Source: Planctomycetales bacterium
GTDB taxonomy: Bacteria; Planctomycetota; Phycisphaerae; Sedimentisphaerales; Anaerohalosphaeraceae
Assembly (NCBI GenBank): GCA_022615575.1
Contig: JAKEGM010000037.1
Location: 1-34,775, forward strand
Length of the DNA: 34,775 nt
Direction of reading: 5' to 3'
The translations under genes and the position numbers were made by a program. Of the stretch, positions 31,423-34,775 are shown one piece after another. The notes below the pieces were generated by a model. It saw nothing but the letters and a program-made list of their open reading frames with translations. It made no database searches and was not told the origin of the DNA. How positions within the stretch are numbered: position 1 is the first letter of the stretch; each line of letters opens with the position of its first letter.

Positions 31423-32318
31423 AGGAAAAAATCGCATTTATCGGGATGGGCATTATGGGGGCGCCGATGGCGCAGAATCTGCTGAAAAGCGGATACCCTC
31501 TTACTGTGCATACACGCACAAAATCCAAAGCACAGGCGATTCTTGAGGCCGGCGCGGCATGGGCCGATACGCCCGCCCAGGCCGCCCGGAATGCCGATGT
31601 GGTGATAACGTGCGTTACCGATACGCCGGATGTGGAAAAGGTGCTGCTGGGCGAACACGGCGTGATTGAAACCGCCCGCAAGGGAGCCGTCTGCATCGAT
31701 ATGTCCACCATCAGCCCGGAAGCGACCCAGGAAATGGCGGCCGCGCTGAAGAAGAAGGGCGTTCAACTGCTGGATGCCCCCGTCTCCGGCGGCCAAATCG
31801 GAGCGATTGAAGCCAGACTGTCCATTATGGTCGGCGGCTCAAAGGAAACTTTTGAGAAGGTGCGTCCGATTCTGGAGACGATGGGCAAGACAGTAACTTA
31901 CTGCGGACCGGTCGGCTATGGGCAAATGACAAAATTAGCCAATCAGGTCATGGTGATTCACACGATTATGAGCATCGCCGAAGGGCTTTGCTTTGCCGAA
32001 AAAGCCGGGCTGGATATGCAAACAACCTATGATGTTACCTGCGGGGGGGCGGCTTACAGCCATTCACTGAAGGTGCTGGGTGCCAAAATCCTCGCCGGGG
32101 ATATGAAACCGGCGTTCCGGGTGGATTTGCAGATCAAAGATCTGCGGCTGGTGATGGATTTTGCAAAGAAAATCAGTCAACCACTGCCGGGAACAAAATT
32201 GGCGATGGAACTGCTTGAAAAATTATCCGAACAGGGCCGCGGCAAAGACGGAACACAGGCCTTGATGGATGTGATCCGTCAGTTAAACCGTCCAAAAGAA
32301 AGCCGTACAGAGGCATAA
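31419..32318 (+). CDS. Beta-hydroxyacid dehydrogenase (3-hydroxyisobutyrate / tartronate semialdehyde reductase family)
   Basis: 299-residue NAD(P)-dependent dehydrogenase. The Rossmann motif GMGIMG lies at residues 9-14, followed by MAQNLLKSGYPLTVHTRT. Family signatures follow: DMSTISPEATQEMA, LDAPVSGGQIGA (substrate site) and GQMTKLANQVMV with the catalytic K172. The C-terminal all-helical domain ends LPGTKLAMELLEKL-type. Arg/Thr after the first strand (HTRTKSK) suggests NADPH preference, which is inference. Substrates could be tartronate semialdehyde, 3-hydroxyisobutyrate or succinic semialdehyde. A perfect hairpin overlaps its stop codon. Confidence 0.9.
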   Translation: MKEKIAFIGMGIMGAPMAQNLLKSGYPLTVHTRTKSKAQAILEAGAAWADTPAQAARNADVVITCVTDTPDVEKVLLGEHGVIETARKGAVCIDMSTISPEATQEMAAALKKKGVQLLDAPVSGGQIGAIEARLSIMVGGSKETFEKVRPILETMGKTVTYCGPVGYGQMTKLANQVMVIHTIMSIAEGLCFAEKAGLDMQTTYDVTCGGAAYSHSLKVLGAKILAGDMKPAFRVDLQIKDLRLVMDFAKKISQPLPGTKLAMELLEKLSEQGRGKDGTQALMDVIRQLNRPKESRTEA

Positions 32319-32342
32319 GACAAGCACATATCTCTGTACGGC
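32302..32342. other. Hairpin spanning the dehydrogenase stop codon
   Basis: GCCGTACAGAG (32302-32312) and CTCTGTACGGC (32332-32342) are perfect 11-bp inverted repeats with a 19-nt loop containing the TAA stop. No T-tract follows. It may stabilise the 3' end or act as a Rho-linked end signal; function is unknown. Confidence 0.55.
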
Positions 32343-32408
32343 CAGGTCCGGTATGCGTTTTATTAAAAGGGCGTCATTGTCCGGCCTATCCGGTTGTTCA
32401 TCCCTCTT

Positions 32409-33824
32409 TTACAGCACTTCGTCGTAGGCGCTGGGATCATATCTGAGCTCTATATTCAATACGGTATCAAAGCCCGCAGGAATCCCAGTATTGCCGGTTC
32501 GGTTAAAACGCAGGTCACTGTTACCGCTCAACGTCATGGGTTCATCGGAATAGTTCAAAACCGAGCCGCCGATAGTGCCACCGGCATTGCCATAAAAATC
32601 CACTCCGTTGGCGGCAATACACCCGTTTAATGTGCCGAAGTTTCCGCCGAACGAAACCTCAAAGCCGGGAGCCATCACAAACGTTCCCGTCTCGTCATGC
32701 AGACCGGCAAACTGTTCGGTCTGGGGCAGAACTGTCACACTGGTGCTGCTGACGGTTCCCTGAAAATCCAGTTTATTGGTTCCGGAATTGTCCGTATAAT
32801 CTCCGTCACCGACAATCACACCGGTAATGTTCGCATTACCAGTGAAGGTTACTGTGTTGGGTTGCTCGATGAACAGCACCCCGTTGATGGTGCAGTTGCC
32901 GCCAAACGTGGGATTTGTCCTGGCGGCAATGCGAACATTTTCAAGCGTTGCGTTGGAACCGTAGCCGGCAATGTTACTGCTGTCGATCGTTACCCCATTG
33001 ACAAACTGTTCAAAGTGGCTGGCATCAGGGACGGGGAACAGGGTTTGAGGTGCGCCAACGGTTACATGGTTTTCAATGGCCGCCGCCCCGGTTTCACCCC
33101 CAATGCCGGCTTGTCCGCCCTGAAGGGTAACGGTCCCGTCAGGATTAACAATTTTGACATCGCCGGCGATCTGCGAGTTGCCGATGATTTCAAGGGCCTG
33201 GTTCTGACTCATGCTCTCAATGTACACGTCGGACTCCACGGAGATATTCACACCCGACAACAAAATGTTTCCTGCTAAACTCAGAGGGCCTTTGGTAGCA
33301 ACGCCAAAGTCGAACACCGAAAAAGGTTCGGGTTTTTCACCGTAATTAAAACGACCTTGAATCCTACGGTTGATGCTGCCGGCATTGCCCGTAACACGAA
33401 GCTGTACACTGCCTGCGTTTTCAGAAATCTGTGCCCAAAATGTTTTACTGCCGTCTGAACTTAAAGCAATAGGAGAACTTTCCCCAATGGAGAGAATTCC
33501 GGTGTCCGCATCCCAGATCGCGTTGAATCCAGCAGGTATGAATCCGCTGCCCAGCAGTTGGTTTTTCAATGTCTCAAACCAAAGACCTTGAGGTGTGTTC
33601 CAGGGAATTTCGACCTTGGCCAGATAGTAACGCATCGTTTCCAGACCGGACTCCGTGCTGGAGCGGGCTTCGTTGACCCGGTGGAGGTTGCTTGCCACCA
33701 GCGTATTGCTGGATGACATTGCGAACATCGCCACCGACAGCGCCGAGAAAACCGCGACAAAAATCAGCGCAATCAGCAGGGCAATACCCTTGTTTTTTTT
33801 AGACACATTTTTTCCGGTGAACAT
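32409..33824 (-). CDS. PilX-like type IV pilus assembly / pilin-fold surface protein
   Basis: 471-residue protein. The N-terminus is a PilX-type pre-pilin helix: a basic stretch (KNVSKKNKG) then IALLIALIFVAVFSALSVAM, with MRYYLAKVEIP after the A-E-S-type SSTESGLE motif. The remaining ~400 residues are a repetitive beta-rich region with many Asn/Gly/Thr (GNAGSINRRIQG, TFTGNANITGVIVGDG), suggesting a beta-solenoid-like surface domain. G followed by IALL fits the prepilin cleavage site. No other pilus genes adjoin it. The Shine-Dalgarno is a G-run overlapping a small hairpin, CCAAAC/GTTTGG (33837-33852), that might mask it. Confidence 0.78.
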   Translation of the reverse strand: MFTGKNVSKKNKGIALLIALIFVAVFSALSVAMFAMSSSNTLVASNLHRVNEARSSTESGLETMRYYLAKVEIPWNTPQGLWFETLKNQLLGSGFIPAGFNAIWDADTGILSIGESSPIALSSDGSKTFWAQISENAGSVQLRVTGNAGSINRRIQGRFNYGEKPEPFSVFDFGVATKGPLSLAGNILLSGVNISVESDVYIESMSQNQALEIIGNSQIAGDVKIVNPDGTVTLQGGQAGIGGETGAAAIENHVTVGAPQTLFPVPDASHFEQFVNGVTIDSSNIAGYGSNATLENVRIAARTNPTFGGNCTINGVLFIEQPNTVTFTGNANITGVIVGDGDYTDNSGTNKLDFQGTVSSTSVTVLPQTEQFAGLHDETGTFVMAPGFEVSFGGNFGTLNGCIAANGVDFYGNAGGTIGGSVLNYSDEPMTLSGNSDLRFNRTGNTGIPAGFDTVLNIELRYDPSAYDEVL

Positions 33825-33869
33825 AATTATATCCCCCCAAACAGACGTTTGGTCAATCGTTCCATATAA

Positions 33870-33898
33870 AAGATACGATTCAATCGAGGTGGGGACAA
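33870..33898 (-). promoter_or_regulatory. Possible promoter of the PilX-like gene
   Basis: Minus strand: -35 TTGTCC (33893-33898), a 17-bp spacer and -10 TATCTT (33870-33875), giving a ~40-nt leader. Moderate match. Confidence 0.4.
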
Positions 33899-33945
33899 AT
33901 GGAATGCAAATTAATTATGAGGGTTGGGCCGATAATAAGTGGATA

Positions 33946-33975
33946 AGTCTTCAGTCCCCAGTCCTCAGTCTTCAG
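33946..33975 (+). repeat. Left heptad array (AGTCYYC x4)
   Basis: Four head-to-tail heptads AGTCTTC, AGTCCCC, AGTCCTC, AGTCTTC then AG, reading on the plus strand toward the cassette gene. Positions 33972-33974 form the TGA stop of the cassette gene on the other strand. Confidence 0.85.
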
Positions 33976-34334
33976 GGTTTTTTATTCCGTAATGAGCGGA
34001 TCAGGCCGTTTAGTACTTTAGCCGCCTCGGAACATTTTTCTTTCAACATTTCATACTGAGATTTTTCAATATAGCCCAGCCGATAAGCAAGAGACACTTG
34101 ATACTCAACTTCACACGCAGAACCATACGCCATATCCAGAAAACGTAAAAAATCCACCTCCGAATACCTTGATGCGCCCTCAACAATATTGGAAACCGTG
34201 GAAACAGCCGCACGACGCAACTGATTGGTTAAGCCGAACATCTCCTGCTTTGGAAAGTTCTCAGTAGTCCTGTAAATCAATAAAACAATCGCGTCCGATG
34301 ATTGAAATGCTTTAAGTTCTGTATAGTTCCTCAT
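33972..34334 (-). CDS. Four-helix bundle protein (23S rRNA-intervening-sequence protein family)
   Basis: 120-residue all-helical protein of the family named after proteins encoded in 23S rRNA intervening sequences and related to the Avd accessory protein of diversity-generating retroelements. Signatures are LKAFQSSDAIVLLIYRTTENFPKQE, given here in part as ENFPKQEMFGLTNQLRRAA, then VSNIVEGASRYSEVDFLRFL and the closing LNGLIRSLRN. Members form pentameric helical barrels and bind nucleic acid in Avd; the function of free-standing members is unknown. No rRNA or reverse transcriptase is nearby. There is no Shine-Dalgarno, and a -10 box lies 6 nt from the ATG, so a leaderless mRNA is likely. Confidence 0.88.
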   Translation of the reverse strand: MRNYTELKAFQSSDAIVLLIYRTTENFPKQEMFGLTNQLRRAAVSTVSNIVEGASRYSEVDFLRFLDMAYGSACEVEYQVSLAYRLGYIEKSQYEMLKEKCSEAAKVLNGLIRSLRNKKP

Positions 34335-34340
34335 GTCGAA

Positions 34341-34369
34341 AATATACCGAAAAGGTTGAAATAACGCAA
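34341..34369 (-). promoter_or_regulatory. Promoter of the four-helix-bundle gene (leaderless)
   Basis: Minus strand: -35 TTGCGT (34364-34369), a 17-bp spacer and -10 TATATT (34341-34346). Transcription would start at or next to the ATG (34334). It lies inside the cassette, so the gene carries its own promoter. Confidence 0.45.
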
Positions 34370-34407
34370 TCCGATTCCCTCATAAAAACACTAAAAAACT
34401 TGCTATT

Positions 34408-34437
34408 CTGAAGACTGAAGACTGGAGACTGAGGACT
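34408..34437 (-). repeat. Right heptad array (AGTCYYC x4)
   Basis: On the minus strand the heptads are AGTCCTC, AGTCTCC, AGTCTTC, AGTCTTC then AG, the near-identical inverted partner of 33946-33975. The outer end overlaps the lipA stop codon. Confidence 0.85.
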
Positions 34438-34774
34438 ATTTTTCTTCGGCGTGGTAGGAACTGCGGGTAAAGGGCGAGCTTTGCACCCAGGAAAACCCTA
34501 ATTGTTTGGCTTGCTGTGCCCATTCATCAAATTTCTCCGGCCGGATGTATTCAACCACGTCCAGCGAGTTTTTATCGGGCTTTAGATACTGCCCCAGTGC
34601 CAGCCGTTCGCAGCCGACAGCCCGAAGGTCATTTAAGACCGCCAGCACCTGCTGGTCCGTTTCGCCCAGGCCGAGCATCAGGGATGATTTGGTCTGGGTA
34701 GGAGGCCAGGCCTGTTTGGCTTTCTGCAGCAAGTCGAGTGACCGCTGATAATTTCCGCCTGGACGTGCCTTTGC
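34436..34774 (-). CDS. lipA: Lipoyl synthase, C-terminal part (5' truncated by window)
   Basis: The last ~112 residues of LipA, the radical SAM enzyme that inserts two sulfurs into octanoyl-protein. Visible are RPGGNYQRSLDLL, TKSSLMLGLGETDQQV, LALGQYLKPDKNSLDVVEYI and the C-terminal PFTRSSYHAEEK, whose RSSY serine ligates the auxiliary [4Fe-4S] cluster in this family. The frame is open to the window edge, so the CX3CX2C region lies outside. Its TAG stop overlaps the right heptad array, suggesting the cassette inserted exactly at the gene end. Confidence 0.95.
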   Translation of the reverse strand, partial: AKARPGGNYQRSLDLLQKAKQAWPPTQTKSSLMLGLGETDQQVLAVLNDLRAVGCERLALGQYLKPDKNSLDVVEYIRPEKFDEWAQQAKQLGFSWVQSSPFTRSSYHAEEK

Positions 34775-34775
34775 A

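Larger units (their letters stand above)
33946..34437 (-). mobile_element. Putative four-helix-bundle gene cassette with heptad-array inverted ends
   Basis: A ~490-bp unit contains only the four-helix-bundle gene and is bounded by 30-bp inverted ends that differ at three positions. Each end is four consecutive heptads of the form AGTCYYC plus AG. The right end abuts lipA so closely that the lipA TAG stop shares its last two bases with the repeat, and the left end supplies the TGA stop of the cassette gene. No transposase is encoded. Mobility is inferred from structure only. Confidence 0.55.

Noticed and set aside
33946-34437. CRISPR array or insertion sequence explanation for the repeats near lipA
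   Set aside because: The repeat units are heptads without spacers, no cas genes are nearby, and the enclosed ORF is not a transposase.

Overview
The window reads as a chromosomal segment of an anaerobic or facultatively fermentative Planctomycetota bacterium, most likely class Phycisphaerae (Sedimentisphaerales-like). This is an inference from three things: a secreted protein ending in the dockerin-like calcium-loop repeats typical of that group, a fucosidase and fucose-uptake locus, and an NADH-linked [FeFe] hydrogenase operon beside rex. No rRNA, CRISPR array or recognisable transposase is present; there is one tRNA.

Layout. 1-2815: the end of pyrG, then ftsW and murG overlapping by 4 bp (envelope synthesis). 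2816-10620: a redox operon: rex, a membrane histidine kinase, then four genes for an HndABCD/HydABC-type [FeFe] hydrogenase (HndB-like ferredoxin, NuoF-like HydB, catalytic HydA, NuoE-like HydC), a stand-alone receiver protein, and a very strong terminator. The leader before rex has a good sigma70 promoter with a Rex-like operator beside it, so NADH/NAD+ sensing by Rex probably controls both rex and the hydrogenase. 10648-14338: rplU on the minus strand without rpmA, tRNA-Tyr(GUA) with its own promoter and terminator, a membrane TPR-like protein, a secreted dockerin-like protein and a long non-coding stretch. 14339-18062: clpC with a near-consensus promoter, a PaaI-like thioesterase and a small secreted coiled-coil protein. 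18096-22409: an AT-rich orphan exported protein, ispG, a TSUP transporter, a zinc-ribbon protein and divergent queF/queC (queuosine precursor).

22415-29719 is an L-fucose locus: an AraC regulator divergent from a GDP-mannose 3,5-epimerase homologue, a GH29 alpha-L-fucosidase, a short GHMP-kinase-like protein, a tandem cytidylyltransferase-like protein, the FucP permease and the FucU mutarotase. The catabolic enzymes FucI/FucK/FucA are absent from the window. The gene set suggests release, import, anomerisation, C1 phosphorylation and nucleotide activation of fucose, i.e. salvage rather than breakdown. Just after fucU lies an unreported-looking remnant of a pterin-4a-carbinolamine dehydratase gene.

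30080-34775: two small membrane or zinc-ribbon proteins, a beta-hydroxyacid dehydrogenase, a PilX-like protein, then a compact ~490-bp cassette: a four-helix-bundle (23S-IVP family) gene bounded by inverted arrays of the heptad AGTCYYC and butted against the stop codon of lipA. This cassette, the fucose-activation gene set and the non-canonical H-cluster motifs of HydA are the most noteworthy observations.
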